Assembly (NCBI RefSeq): GCF_964355755.1
Contig: NC_092672.1
Coordinates: 28,206,501 to 28,270,500 of the forward strand
DNA length: 64,000 bases
DNA from: Antedon mediterranea
Lineage: Eukaryota; Echinodermata; Crinoidea; Comatulida; Antedonidae
Direction: 5' to 3'
Part shown: piece by piece, positions 25,500 to 38,689 of the stretch
Layout: each line of letters starts with the position of its first letter
Position numbering within the stretch: the first letter of the stretch is position 1
Position numbers and translations under genes: made by a program
Notes under the pieces: model-generated
Databases searched by the model: none
Told to the model about the DNA's origin: nothing
What the model saw: the letters and a program-made list of their open reading frames with translations, nothing else

Positions 25500-27000
25500 A
25501 ACTACTGAAAAAAGTCTTCCTGGTTTTTATAGCAGAATTTTGCCAAATTTTTTATTTGACCATTTTAAAGGAAATAAAAGTTTTTTCGTCTTGATTTATA
25601 TTACAAATATTTGATTTATGTACAATAAACCAGATATTATGTTTAAAATTCATGCCTCTACCTGAGCTTTAAATGCATTATCTACAGCTAGAAAGGAGGG
25701 CGCCTAATGGAAGGTATTTACGAATTTTGAAAAGTAAAGTGATTAGATTAGATTAGATTACATGATTATATTTAACAATTCATAAAAACATGCAATAATT
25801 TGTTTGCGATACAAAATATTTAGGCCTATCTACAATTTTAATCATGTTATTCACATTAATTTTACTTCTTTAGTTCCAAAAGTGATATAGACATATCTAG
25901 TAAGTCTTAAAAAGAAAGTTTATTGCACCTAAAATCCATTTTATCAAATTGGGTTTAGTAAACACAAATTTGTCATGTGGAAATTTCCCGAATGATGGAA
26001 ATCAAACGCTACTGGGTTTGGTCTACTTAGCGTTCCTGCTCCCAAAAGTTATCCATTCATACTATAAGCACTGATGAAGAAAGTCTATCCGTGGTGACTA
26101 ATAGAGAGAAGAGAAGATTGAAATGTTTTGTTAGATATCGAGAATATGACATTTTTTATTGAAAATAATTGTTGTTGTTCAATTTAAGCCATTTTTTGGC
26201 ACACAATAAATATTATTGACTTTGAAAATTGGATCGAAAAAGAAATGACCTACTAAAAGAAAAAAATGTTCCACCAGTAAACCATAATATTGTCAAGTCA
26301 ATGGAGTTTTTGTATGCTGTTTAAACTGTATCTAGATATATCATAGGAAAATAATTATTATGTCTTCTAGAATAATCATAATAATCATAACCTAACATAT
26401 TGCCTTACCTGATACATACGTCACATGTGATACACATGAGATGCTGTATTTCGAAATATTCCTATGATGAATAATAATCGTGGAGATACAGCACTGGGAA
26501 TCAGGTATTTGTACTGAGAAAAGAAACTTTATAAAACATAATTTTTATTGTTGAAGTATTTTATTCTGAACTAAGTGATCAAAACGGTACGGTATGATCA
26601 ACTAGCGTTCGTGTTCCCACCTAATCATCAATAGAATGAACCCGAGACCTGGCTATCTTGACTTTTAAATAATAGAAAGTTTAGAAAATTTGTGTTAGGC
26701 TAGAAATGTACGTTGTATGATGTTGCCTATGTTTATTGAAAAAATGGTATTTTTCTAAATTAATTTGTACAAGTTGCGATGATGACGTGTACATAAAGTA
26801 AAATAGAAATAAAATAATAACAATCGTTAGTAAAATTGTCTTAATAGTAAAGATATAAAGAAGAAAAGCAAAGAGATTATGGAGCGGCTTTACCAGAATC
26901 AAGGTTAAAATACTAAAAAATTAAGCGATCTTGTCAAAGGTAAAGCGCCAAAGGTCAAGCGACTTCAGTCTGCCACGTTTCGATATTCAATCTACTAACC
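25500..27000. other. Gene-free spacer between LINE and intact sulfotransferase unit
   Basis: It contains a short (GATTA)n run at 25740-25761 and a weak R2-like piece near 26160-26260. No open frame here has recognisable protein texture. Confidence 0.5.
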
Positions 27001-27480
27001 GTATATTGTATTTTATTGTATTCAACGGTTCAGTGCAGTGCAAAAGAAAAATGTTGAAAGAAATAAACCGTTAAAGAATCGAATCCTCTTTAATCCATTT
27101 GCTATTTGGTACTTGGTAGGCCCACAATTTTATTAGTAGGAATTCGGTTAGCTATTTGGTGAGTTATCCTATTTTCTAGGATCAAGGATCTTATTTCCAG
27201 GCTGAAACGATTTCATTTGTTGTATATAGGTACTTTTTGTAGTGATTTTAGTGATGATTTATTCATTTGGTTTGCATACATTCAGCGAATTCATTTCTTG
27301 TATTTCACAAGACAAATATTCAAGCTAGGTCTAGCCTATTTTCGTTGTGACCATGTTTTAGTTTGTTATTTCGGCTATTCCAGTGTATGCTTAGTGAGGC
27401 TAGGGAAAGGTGGCGGACTACATTGAAGACATTGAATAAAATGCATTATTAACGTATATATTTTTCTAACACACAGTACC

Positions 27481-28290
27481 ATGACGTCATCAAAACATGC
27501 GCATGTTTTCCTATGGTCACTTCCAAGATCCCTATCAACCGCTTTTGTCAGGAGCATGGAGAGTATTGATAATGTAGCTATATTTTATGAACCATATTGC
27601 TCTGCAGACCACTACGGCCCGGAAGGAGGACGCCGCTGTATCATGAAAAAGGAGGGTTTTCCGTATGAAATGAAGTACACGTTCGATGGAGTGAAAGCAA
27701 TTCTTGAAGATAGTTCACTAGCCAATAAGTGTGTCTTTGTAAAAGATTTCGGAGACGCCGTCCACAACCGGTATGACAAAATCGCTAAAGGCTACACACA
27801 CTCATTTCTTATACGACATCCAATCAAATCATTTTTGTCTTTTTACAATGGGATTGCCTCTTCTGGTGAAGAGGACGTAGATGGCGTATTCGCTAGTTTT
27901 CTTCCAGAGGATTTTGGCTATAAAGAGCTTTGGGAACTATACTGCTACCTTGAAAATGGAGACGGCAAAAAACCAATAGTTATAAATTCAGAAGATTTGC
28001 TCAACAATCCCAAAAGAGTTCTAGAAAAATATTGCAAAGCTGTTGGATTTGAGTATAACGATGGTTTACTAAGCTGGGGCAGGACACCCAAGGTAGAATG
28101 GGACGTGGCCCAGACTCGGGCGCCTTTAGACCTTAAATATAATTGGTCTGTAAACAGTAAAATACCCGGTGGTTTTAGGAAACGGCTATCAAAACCTATT
28201 CCCTCGATTGAGGAATTACCCAAAAAAGTACAAGAATGCGTAGTGAAATCAATGCCATTTTATGAAAAGCTCAATGCACTTTGTCAGTGA
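27481..28290 (+). CDS. Cytosolic sulfotransferase-like protein, intronless, 269 residues
   Basis: Sulfotransferases move a sulfuryl group from PAPS to an acceptor. The N-terminus has the 5'-phosphosulfate loop FLWSLPRSLSTAF (residues ~10-22). RHPIKSFLSFYNG (residues ~110-122) fits the 3'-phosphate-binding Arg/Ser motif, and VFVKDFGD precedes it. There is no signal peptide or transmembrane segment, so a soluble enzyme is expected. It resembles the invertebrate group often mislabelled as branched-chain aminotransferase-like; the acceptor cannot be predicted. The whole coding region is one exon. CACACAG just before the ATG could be a 3' splice site for a 5' UTR intron. It is the only intact member of a three-copy local family (see 16572 and 19572). 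Confidence 0.88.
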   Translation: MTSSKHAHVFLWSLPRSLSTAFVRSMESIDNVAIFYEPYCSADHYGPEGGRRCIMKKEGFPYEMKYTFDGVKAILEDSSLANKCVFVKDFGDAVHNRYDKIAKGYTHSFLIRHPIKSFLSFYNGIASSGEEDVDGVFASFLPEDFGYKELWELYCYLENGDGKKPIVINSEDLLNNPKRVLEKYCKAVGFEYNDGLLSWGRTPKVEWDVAQTRAPLDLKYNWSVNSKIPGGFRKRLSKPIPSIEELPKKVQECVVKSMPFYEKLNALCQ

Positions 28291-28435
28291 ATCTGGGTAC
28301 TATTAGAATTATTATTTAACAGACATTTGGTGTTCTTTTGTTAATGTGATTTAGTTTGTTATTAAGTTTAAAGAATAACTTCTATACAGTACCGGTATAC
28401 GTGGTTGTATTATAGATAGAAAATAGTGAGCTTTC

Positions 28436-28667
28436 GCATCGGGGCGGTTAACAAAAGCGGACGGTAATTAAAAGATTAAACTGCTCATGCGTATAAAAGC
28501 ACAGTACAATCCGTTCCGTTGAATATCGTGACTGTTTTTGGTCGATTTAACGTTCGGTTTAAGAAAAGACGAAGTAGGCATTTTGAAACTTTTCAACAAC
28601 CAAAATATTGCATATATCGAATGCATACACGTGATAGACGGTATACCGTCCCGATGTGAAAGCTCAC
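28436..28667. mobile_element. MITE with terminal inverted repeats, copy in duplicated unit 2
   Basis: Ends GTGAGCTTTCGCATCGGGG and its imperfect inverse (CCCGATGTGAAAGCTCAC) enclose about 232 bases. Orthologous in position to the element at 20437-20683. Confidence 0.7.
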
Positions 28668-29908
28668 TAAAAGGTAGCCCTTTTGGTTAACTAATTCCAA
28701 CAATCTAAACTCATTATGTGCAACATAGACATTTATGTAGTTAAACAGTATCATTATTAATATATATTTAAATACTTTTATGACACCAAATCTGTGTCAG
28801 ATTTACAACAGAAGGCCTATAACGTGATATCTGAATTCAGTTGTTGTAGACTGAGATGTAACCCCATGCACCGGGAACCAAAATAGCAGGTTTAGTGACA
28901 GTGTTATCGTGTATTTAAAGTATTTAATACAACCAGACTCGTTTCTAGATGACTTGCGATAGTCAACAAGACTCTATCTAGTGACAGCACCAGAATCGGG
29001 TGACTTTCTCGACGTTTCAAGCAATATGCTTCAGACAGAGGACGATCGAAGCATATTGATGAAAACGTTTATATAACTATAAACATGGTGTACCGCAATC
29101 ACCATATAACATCATCATAATCATCTTCATCATTAGTTTTCTTTTTAAATTTTACTATCTGTTTTTGTGTTCTTCTTTTTTGATTTAAGGTATGATGTTT
29201 GTTTTATTTGATTAAATAAATATGTATACAGTTTATTTAAGTGTTTGGTCTTGCTTTCCTCTTAGTTTATGATTTTAAAAATGTCAATATATGAAATTTT
29301 GTTGCTGAAACAGCGAATTTTAAATATTTAGACAACTTTAAGCTAGCTACATGCATATTTTCAGATTTGACAATTTTGTTAAATGAATGAAAATCAAAAA
29401 TGTGAATCCTTGAATGTAAATGGCTATAGATATAAATAATACAAAGTCAAAAATATATATGTACATTTAGCCTACGATAAAAGGATCGAAGTGAAAACTA
29501 GGGGGCCTAGACATGATGCAGTATAAGATACCATTGATTTGTCAATTAACAACTCCCAAAAACTTTAAATATTTTGTTATAGATTGTAGATATAGGCCTA
29601 CATCTGCATTTTGTACTTCTCTTAGTTCTAAAAATTATATACTTAGTGAAAGTTGATTGTCCTAAAAGCCTTTTATCAACTTTGATAGGTTCGGAGTTAA
29701 CAATAGCAAATTGGGTATTGTAAAAACAAATTTTATGATCAGCAAATAAAATCATGAATTAGTTTATGATAAATAATAGTGGTCTAAGTTTACTGGTTTG
29801 GGGTTCTGTATTTGATTCGATTAATGAATGAAACTACAATTTGATAAACATTTTTTTTATGTACCGGTATTACAGTTGTTCTCATCATAGCCTCTGATGG
29901 ATATAGGG

Positions 29909-29909
<1 letters not shown>

Positions 29910-29987
<78 letters not shown>

Positions 29988-29990
29988 ATG
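29910..29990. repeat. (TA)n then (TG)n microsatellite
   Basis: About 65 bases of uninterrupted TA are followed by a short TG run. Likely length-polymorphic. Confidence 0.97.
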
Positions 29991-30808
29991 TTTTTATGAA
30001 TTCATAGGCAAATTACTGGAAAATTACAATGATGTGGGTTCACTGGATCTCAATGAAGATACAAATAAAATAAGCAAAAACCTAATTCAAAACGATAACA
30101 TTAAAACAGCCAGAAATAAATTGTAGAGCCTTCGAGCAACACAATAGCCATTCTTCTTTTTGATGGGTAGGAGGAGAGTTTGCAGGCTTATGTAGCCTAC
30201 ACAGCGTTAAAAGCTTCACAACATATATAAATAAATCCAGGCTACTGTATTACTCAATATTTTTTTACATCAAGTTTCTTCTTTAATATGATTTGTGAAA
30301 ATATGTTTTCAATCAATACAATGAATCAATGTACACTTATGTGGATAATGAAACAATGTAAAATTATAATTTTAATGGTAATGATATAATGATGATATAG
30401 TAATGAGAGAATAAATACTTTCACCCGAACCATAAAAAATCCATCCTGGCTACGGGCCTGAATTGGCTGTCGGACATAACATAGTTTAAACTTGATTGCG
30501 CTCTAAAAAAAGAACTGAATATATTAAAAAACGATATTCAATACATAAAAAAACCTCATATGCTCAAACTATAAGTAAGCTCGCAACCTATTCTCATAAA
30601 TTCAAAATTCTCATTCTGATAAAATACGCAAAATTCATGAAACGTTGCGCAACTGTAAACAGCATCATGGTAATATTTTGTTTGTAAGTTTTTGTGAAAA
30701 GCGATACACCAAAATGGCAGAAACCGTTCTGACAATAACGCCACGAGCAGATAACCAGAAAGTTAAACAAAAACAGTAAATTGACGTATTTAAGTTATCG
30801 AACATTTA

Positions 30809-31430
30809 AGTCTCCCTTTTCGTATATTTGGGTCTCCCTTTTCGTATAAAAGAGTTTCCCTTTTCGTATATTTGGGTCTCCCTTTTCGTATATTTGGGTC
30901 TCCCTTTTCGTATATTTGGGTCTCACTTTTTGTATATTTGGGTCTCCCTTTTCGTATATTTGTGTCTCCCTTTTCGTATATTTGGATTTCCTTTTTCGTA
31001 TATTTGGGTCTCCCTTTTCGTATATTTGGGTCTCCCTTTTCGTATATTTGAGGTCTCCCTTTTCGTATAGTGGGGTCTCTCTTTTCGTATAGTGGGGTCT
31101 CCCTTTTCGTATAGTGGGGTCTCCCTTTTCGTATAGTGGGGTCTCCCTTTTTGTATAGTGGGGTCTCCCTTTTCGTATAGTGGGGTCTCCCTTTTCGTAT
31201 ATTTGAGGTCTCCTTTTTCGTATAGTGGGGTCTCCCTTTTCGTATAGTGGGGTCTCCCTTTTCGTATAGTGGGGTCTCCCTTTTCGTATAGTGGGGTCTC
31301 CCTTTTCGTATAGTGGGGTCTCCCTTTTCGTATATTTGAGGTCTCCCTTTTCGTATAGTGGGGTCTCCCTTTTCGTATAGTGGGGTCTCCCTTTTCGTAT
31401 TGGGTCTCGGGTCTCTGGTCTCGGGTCTCT
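30809..31430. repeat. 22-bp minisatellite with 23-bp punctuating units
   Basis: About 28 units share the core GGTCTCCCTTTTCGTATA. The left third ends units in TTTG and the right two-thirds mostly in GTGG. A 23-bp variant (TTTGAGGTCTCC) starts near 31050, 31205 and 31338; the spacings of 155 and 133 equal 7x22+1 and 6x22+1. Because 22 is not a multiple of three but the unit has no stops, long open frames exist on both strands (219 codons on minus, KRETPLYEKGDP-like). These are repeat artefacts, not evidence for a protein. Confidence 0.95.
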
Positions 31431-31439
31431 AGTTTCGAA

Positions 31440-32540
31440 ACACCCTGCAGGCATAGTTAAAAATAAAAACCGTAAATACCTGTATACTGGAACTTAAAAT
31501 AAATAAAAATTATCACAGAATAAACATTCTGTAGATTATTCATTTTATTGTAGGCCTATTACCTCCGTTCCATTTCACACTTGACATCTAATCCTGCTTT
31601 TAATACAAATCCCCTTTCCTCATTAAATTGCATTAAAACCCCCTTCATTAAATTGCATTAAATAGGCCTACGTTTGATCTATTTAAACAATGAATAGGTC
31701 TAGAGATTGCGTCTGCGCAGCTGAAAAGGAAATCGTCCGATGCCCAGTTGGCGATTTTTTTTAAACAATTTTTTTTTTACATAGAATAATAATAGAAAAA
31801 GTTAATCTCTGTTCTTAAATATTAATACACCTCTGCTGGTACAATCGGTGAGAAAGATGGGCTTAGGGTTTTCCCAGTGCATTCCTGTACTTACGGTTTA
31901 GATAACAATATCACCATAACAATGCAAACCACGGTATTGTTCGTTGGGTTCCGCCGCCCTGTGTCGATACGCTAAAATTCGAAGAGATACATCGAACCTG
32001 ATTGGCTGCTTGAATCTCTAAACGTCAATCAAGCGAAGGTAATTATTACTGTCAGGTGACCTGCCTTTGATCTTTACTTACCTGTGCTTGTATTGTTAGT
32101 AGACACACGTGCCGATGCAACGGACCATTCCAATGGCCCGAGTCAAAACGTGGAACGTGGGAAAACCACGCCTACTAAGTCTATTGGTTGGCCCCTGTAA
32201 ACATTGTGGTAAACCAAAGGATTCCTGAAACATGAAAACAATGCCGATATCTCTCAAAGTTCAATTGTGTGATAAATAAAAATACCAGACCAAATAAATT
32301 AAATTATCGTTTCTTCAGATTGTTTCTTCTCACAGCTTTTTACCGAAGACGTAACGAGACAATTTTATCTCCAACCAAATTAAATATAAATATCTATAAT
32401 ATAGATATATCAGTTAGAGAAAAAATGGCAAAAATCAGCACTATGGTCATGTTATAAGAGTTGTCAAAACAATATAGATTATCTGATAAAAATAATTTTT
32501 TCCATTTTTCCCCTGACAATATTTTTTAAAATGATGTTAA
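31440..32540. other. Gene-free stretch after minisatellite
   Basis: It includes a short local duplication of CATTAAATTGCATTAAA near 31620-31665 and a CSL-like CGTGGGAA near 32154. No supported gene. Confidence 0.5.
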
Positions 32541-32548
32541 AGATGTAT

Positions 32549-32915
32549 TGTCCCCCTGAATTAGTTCTAAACAATTATTTTTAAATATGCCATTTTGATG
32601 TCACGTAATTTATCCACTTTGACTAAAAATCAAAATTGGATCGAAAAACAAATTATTTACCTGAAAAAACTTTTAAAATAAATAGTCAAATTGACTGCCA
32701 GCCAATGGGTTTTTGGTTGAATCATGGACCTATAAATTAATATAGGTCCATGGTTGAATTTAACTATTTATTTTGTCATTTCATAAGTGAAAACACTATT
32801 TCTTGTAGTTTTTTTTTCCTACGGAAGTGATTAATAGGCCTAACTTTATTAAAATTACAAAATAACCTATTCAAAGTCTGATTTAATTAATCTTAATTTT
32901 TCATGTTTTTTGGAG
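32549..32915 (+). repeat. Dispersed repeat R2, copy 2
   Basis: Collinear with 18511-18835. It carries an extra palindromic insert around 32725-32753 (CATGGACCTATAA and its inverse), a word also seen near 4093-4118. Confidence 0.75.
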
Positions 32916-32935
32916 ACAATACCGAAAATCTTCTA

Positions 32936-33250
32936 TTTCTAATAGTAACCCACACTCTAATATTAACCCCACTTCTAATAATAACCCACCTTATAAGTCA
33001 ATCTGTAATAATAACCCACTAACCCATTTGGATTACTACTAAAGTTCAACCAAATTTTTTTATTCGTACTGTTTTATTATTTTGCTATGAGTACCTGACC
33101 GGAAAAGTTGGGTGTGGGTTACTATTTTCAGGTACCTAATTTGAGATTAGTAATACTAATAGTAACCCACTACTCTAATAGTAACCCCACCCCCTTCTAA
33201 TAGTAACCCACCCTAAAATACAATACAAGAATAATAACCCAGGGTTACAA
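32936..33250. repeat. Degenerate TCTAATAGTAACCCAC array
   Basis: At least eight imperfect copies of CTAATA(G/A)TAACCCAC occur on the plus strand, with one inverted copy (GTGGGTTACTATTTT near 33114). No coding role was seen. Confidence 0.75.
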
Positions 33251-33259
33251 TTAGAAGAT

Positions 33260-35880
33260 TTACGATCAATCTTTAAATATTTTTGTTGTCATTGTTAATA
33301 GTAGGATAGGATGGATCGGAAAAAAAAGTAGTTACCTGAAAAAAAAATGGAACTCGCTCTGGTAAAATTTTAAAGTTTATTTTGGTCAGCCCCTTTATTG
33401 AATTGTATAATGTTGTATATAATAATATCACATAATGTTAAATGATTACTAAAATATATAATTAATATTTTCATGAGTTGAATGGAATAGTCAAATCGTC
33501 CTTCTTGAATCAGACAAGCCATGTCAAAATGCTGTGCTCAGAGTTTATCCGCGAAGTGATATGAAGCAACTTGAATGCTTCTCTACATGTTGCCGTTCGG
33601 CCTATCGAGTAGAACACAATTGTTAAAATATTTACAAAAAAGCTGGCCGTTGATTAATATCATTACTTAATGGAACGAAATAAACCAATAAAATATCAAT
33701 CAATATTATGCTTAGATGTATGTGGAGGACTGATTATGAATTTAAAACTAATAAAAGAATGAGGAAGCTAGCCTGGTTTATGAGAAAATCAGTGGGCCTA
33801 GTTAAGTTACACAGCTTATCCGCCTTTGAAACATATTGACTTACATCACAGCCTACTTATCATTTTAATTACCATATTGCCGACGAATAAAACAAGAATA
33901 TATTCGTGAGCTTCAGAAAAAAGGAGAATTAGGTAAGATTAAAACGAAAATAATAAATTATAAAGATATTTGTTGTGAAAGTCGTCGAGTGATCTTAGCA
34001 TACCATTCCCATGTGAAATATGTCGAAAATGCATCAGGTTTCGGTAGCACAAAACAGGTGAAGTACAAACATTAGCATGCTACATTAAACAGCATACACG
34101 TGCGCCTATCGTATCGCACGCGTACATCGGAATTTTCAAAGTATCACGCAGTTGTTTTCAACCAATTGCATTAGTCACGGTGCAGTCAGCTACACTCGTT
34201 ATTCGAAGGTTTATATCAAATCTCTCTATTGTATTTTAGTTGTGAATAGCATTCCAGTGTATTTCATTTCATTCTGTCTAAATTGAAGCCGCATACGACC
34301 GGAACAATACCGTTATACGTAATATGTAGACGTTGAGGTATTGCCAAGTGGCGTGAGAAAATGATTAAAAAACAGCGCATTTCAAAGACCGGACGATGAA
34401 CAAAAAGTGATTAAAGTCAAGTGAACAACACACTTGATTCTAAGCGATTAAAGTTTCTGGCTGGGGACACGAAGTTGCATTTCTTAGTTCAGAATTAGTT
34501 TCAATCCGTACAATACTATACAATTATTTATTAGAATTAATCAAATCCCATCACTCTAGTTAACTATGGAGAATTATAGCCGCGTTTGTCACGTAAGCGC
34601 TCACATCCACGTACATAGACGGATCAAAGATAGCCTACCCTTCTATGCCACCTACATTTAGAAAATTGTTATGCAAAAGATAGGATATTAAGTATGTTCA
34701 GCACTTCAACTCCTTTTGAAAATACTGGACCCGCCACTGAGCACGCATGTTACTATCTGACGTCATTTCCGCATGCGACTTAATATCCCCTAACCAAAAG
34801 TTAAAACGCGGAACAAATTCAACCGCCTACTTAAGTTGCGTTCACACAAACTCAATACAGTAAACAAACAATAAGCTACATTCCAATAATTCTATAGTAA
34901 TAACTTATTATTATTTCCCATGAAAAGTTGTTTGTTTTTATTTCGCATTGTCACCGTCTACGCCTAATTCTATTTGCGCGAACGTACATTCTATTAATTC
35001 ATTGGTTCATCACACAAGTTTGGGTAAATAATACGGTCACAAATAGAAATGTATATAAAATCACAATGGTCTTTTTATTTGTACTCCAAATAAAGTATTG
35101 TTGAATTGTTCACTATTTTAACTTATTGAATGACGTAACATTCCCCGCTGTTATTTCGATCGAACAATGTCTTGTATATACGGGATAATACCTGCTTACT
35201 GAGTAACCTATTTGTTTTTCTTTTCAATGATATTATTATAGCTTGTGTTAAATTTCAACAATTTTCAAAAAGCGAATTAGCGAAATAGGTCTCCTATACT
35301 GAAAAACTAACACTCAATATAACAAATTTTTCCACATTTCATTTATTTCAAAATAAATTTTACACTCAAGTTTTCGTATGTTTCTGTAGGAGATTATTAA
35401 TGTCGACATTTTCTTTTTTTCTGAAGTCAAATTTACGTCGTTGTTTTTGAAAATCAATCGTTTTAATACAAAAGTGATGATAAACGTGTAAATAGTATAA
35501 ACGAAAACAAGGAAGAGTAAAAGTACCTGAAGTAAATGAGTAACGTAGGCCTGTCATGAATTTCTGTAGGCCTCTATGTTTTTTTTTCATTTATACGGAA
35601 ATAACATTTTCTTGAATATTGAAGTTGTTAAAACATGTCTGTAACATAATTTAAAAATTATATTTGTTGAAGTGCCAAGTGTGTTAATTTTAGATGATCA
35701 TATACTATTTCTGGCAACCACTTCGGTCCGAAGACAATTTGTTCTTCTTTTGTCGAAGAATGTGTTTAATTGAAAGGCCATACTATAAGCCTATCTATAT
35801 TATGTCCAATTCAAATGTTCATTGAGTTAGGAAAAAGAAAATACGATGACAAAACAAAACAAAATAGGAAAGTTTTCATT
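33260..35880. other. Gene-free stretch
   Basis: Only short, domain-free open frames. No splice-flanked coding segment was recognised. Confidence 0.45.
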
Positions 35881-35887
35881 CTAGAAC

Positions 35888-36368
35888 TATCGTTAGGAAC
35901 TGTCTTTAAGAAGATATTTGTTTTCTTTACATAAAACAAAAGCAACTAGAAAATATTTCTTCTTAGAGAACTATACGGTAACCATTTACACTAGGATGAA
36001 ACGATCGACGGATAGAGGCATTTTCCTACATAAAACAAAAAATAAATCTATAACAGTTAACCATGAACTACCGTACCATATATAACCATATATGCTGCTT
36101 TTGAAGAAAATATTATTTTAAAAATCCAACCAAACGACGTCATTTGATTGTATTTTAAAAAGATTTTTTTCTTCAAAGCATCATAGATGGCTATCCATAG
36201 TTTTTTTGTTTTATGTAGGAAAATGCATATTTACCTATTTTTCGTCGATTGTTATCACCCTAGTGTAAATGGTTACCGTATAGGTCTCTATAAACATTTT
36301 CTAATTGCTTTTGTTTTATGTAAAGAAAAAAATATATGTTTATCTCGTCGTTCGTTATCGTTCGTAGT
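35888..36368. repeat. Foldback element with long imperfect inverted arms
   Basis: The left arm (about 35888-36040) and right arm (about 36190-36368) are inverted copies. They share TTTACATAAAACAAAAGCAA, TACGGTAACCATTTACACTA and ATTTTCCTACATAAAACAAA in inverse order, separated by about 150 bases. No transposase is present. Confidence 0.75.
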
Positions 36369-37547
36369 ATAAAGGACCCTAAAAGTGCATGTGATATCTA
36401 TCATATTATTATTAGTCATCATGTGTGAATATGTGCTTAGATTTTTGTTTTTAAAAAGCATTTCCTCGTCCAACAATCCACTTTCGTTCACAACGTGAAT
36501 TTCTCGATTCGTTGTCATTGTATCTTGGGTGTTCATTAAATCTATGTTATGTTGCAGAAAAGTAATATAAATTATGGAATCGATTTCACAGTTATCAATC
36601 CTAGTATGATATAAAAACAACAAAGACAATTGCATGACAGATAGAGGAACACATACTGGGTATGGTGTTCTACCGAAGTGGAAACCTGCTGATTACGTAA
36701 TTGACTTTTCTGAGATCAAAGCTCTCATCGGAGAAGTTTTTCAAATCATCAAAATAATACAGTGTCCAAGTCTCAGTGGTTACAGAAAGTAACAACCCGC
36801 TACGCCACCGCGTTTCTTGGACTTATGGCGTTTAAAGCACACAGCTTGCCCGTTGATATTCGACTGGTCCATGCGTCTCGTCCCCATGGCCAGGCCTGTA
36901 GATTCGATACTAATCACAGGGACGTAATTATAAACTATCCCGGGCGTTATGCCTTGATAGATGGCCTACGAATACAATAACATATCAAGGATTTATATGG
37001 TTTGCGAAATTAATTGTAGCGGCTGGGTTCGTCATATTTGCGATTAGTATGTTGATCCGATAAAATGTATTTTGATGTATATGAGAGCAGGAGGTGAGGA
37101 TCGGAACGTTATATCACCGTATGGGGCTCTCCAGAACACGAATTACACTCAGATTAATTGATCGGATTGGCACGACTTTTATTTTTATGTCTAAACGTTG
37201 TGTGAGACACTACGACCTTAGAAACAGACGCTTAGGCTATATCTTACACCAAGGACAACATAACTATACTATTATTAAACAATCTATTTAATTTATCTGT
37301 CATTGTACGTTCGTCGGTTATCCAACACAACTAGTACTACTATTTATTGCATGATTTATGGGAGTTACAGTCTATTGGTTACCGGTTACTCATTGCTAAT
37401 TGCTACTAATATTGTCCTTCATTCTCAGATGTTCAATTTATCATCATAATAATAATATATCATAAATATTAAAAACCGCTCAGATATTTTATAATTCAGT
37501 TGATTACTACTAGTCTGATGTTCATTCAATTCAGTATAACAGTATGC

Positions 37548-37790
37548 ATTGAATTGAATTTCTATGAATGAAAAGCAAAAGTTATATAGCATTACTAAAT
37601 ACTAACTTTCTTTCTTACTAATAGCATGCATTCAATAGCAGTTCCATAGTTTGCAGGTTCCTTATAGCATTGAATAGCTAATTACGCAATATGGCATTAC
37701 TAACAATCTATAGTTGTAAAATAGCATTGGATAGCGCAGTAGCTTGAAGTTGGAGCATTGAATAGCAGGAATATGACATTAGTTCTAAAA
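37548..37790. repeat. Degenerate TAGCATTGAATAGC array
   Basis: Imperfect words TAGCATT, GCATTGAATAGC and ATTCAATAGC recur irregularly. It looks like a decayed minisatellite. Confidence 0.5.
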
Positions 37791-38689
37791 ATAACAATGA
37801 AGAACTAAGTTTAGCCTGGTGATATATACTAATAATTATTGCCTACTCGCCGTGAGTGTCCTAAATTCCGGGCCACACATTAACACATTTTCAAAATGTT
37901 TCAATTTATATTTTGGCCTACTGGTTCTTTTTCTGCATTTCCTTTCTTCTTCTTTATAATGTGTTGTGAAAGTTTTTCTATAAAGAGCAGGTCTGTTTAA
38001 GATTGAAATGTCACTAAATTATAAATGGAGTATGGGAAATATAACTTGGATACAGTAATTGCTCGTTCTATGCCTACTTTAAATTTGCTGTAATTTTATT
38101 GTCTATGCCATATACCATCAGATATCCGATAGGGTAGAAACAGCTTAACCGCTATCAACTAATTCAAGAGTTATTGCAACTCAAAAGGATTTGTTTGTTA
38201 CCGACACCACTTTCCGAAACAATTTTACGTAATTAACCCTCGTAATCTGGACATTTTGTAGAGAAACAATTTGCCGGATCAAACACCTTTGACCTTAAAT
38301 ATTAATGTTGTAAATGCGACTAGTTGCTCTGTGTGTCTAGTCTAGTTAATGTTTCTTTTACGTAGCACCACCAAGTGGGCATTTAGATTTTTTTTACTGA
38401 GCTTGAAGGTAAACTGAAACACAAGAGTCAGCCATTCTTTGGCCTTTATAGATACTGTCGGTAGAGATCGACATTCAGAATATAATGATGGAAAATGTGG
38501 CACACACGGGGGTGGGGCATTTAAAATTACCAGATAGAAAGTACAACATCATTATTTACAATATTAGTAACACTATTATTAAACAGCAATTAAAATCATA
38601 ATGTAGGCGTATCAAACAAACAACGTAAACTAATCTTTAGTTAGTTTCTCGAGTTAATGTAGATACTGTACAGTGATCAATTCAAATCA

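Larger units (their letters stand above)
27004..29190 (+). repeat. Segmental duplication unit, copy 2 (carries intact sulfotransferase)
   Basis: Collinear with 19082-21193, including the promoter-side flank, the gene, the MITE and the 3' flank up to CTTCTTTTTTGATTTAAGG. Scattered substitutions and small indels show the copies are not recent duplicates. Confidence 0.85.

Noticed and set aside
30809-31430. A CRISPR-like array
   Set aside because: Units are 22-23 bases and head to tail, with no unique spacers; this is a eukaryotic minisatellite.
30795-31454. A 219-residue Lys/Arg-rich repetitive protein
   Set aside because: It is a translation of the 22-bp minisatellite; the opposite strand is open as well and there is no gene context.
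36288-36635. A 115-residue minus-strand frame
   Set aside because: It overlaps the arm of a foldback element and has low-complexity composition.
36762-36980. A 72-residue plus-strand frame (MSKSQWLQKVTTRYATAFLG...)
   Set aside because: Composition is plausible, but no domain, splice partner or conservation evidence is available from the sequence alone.
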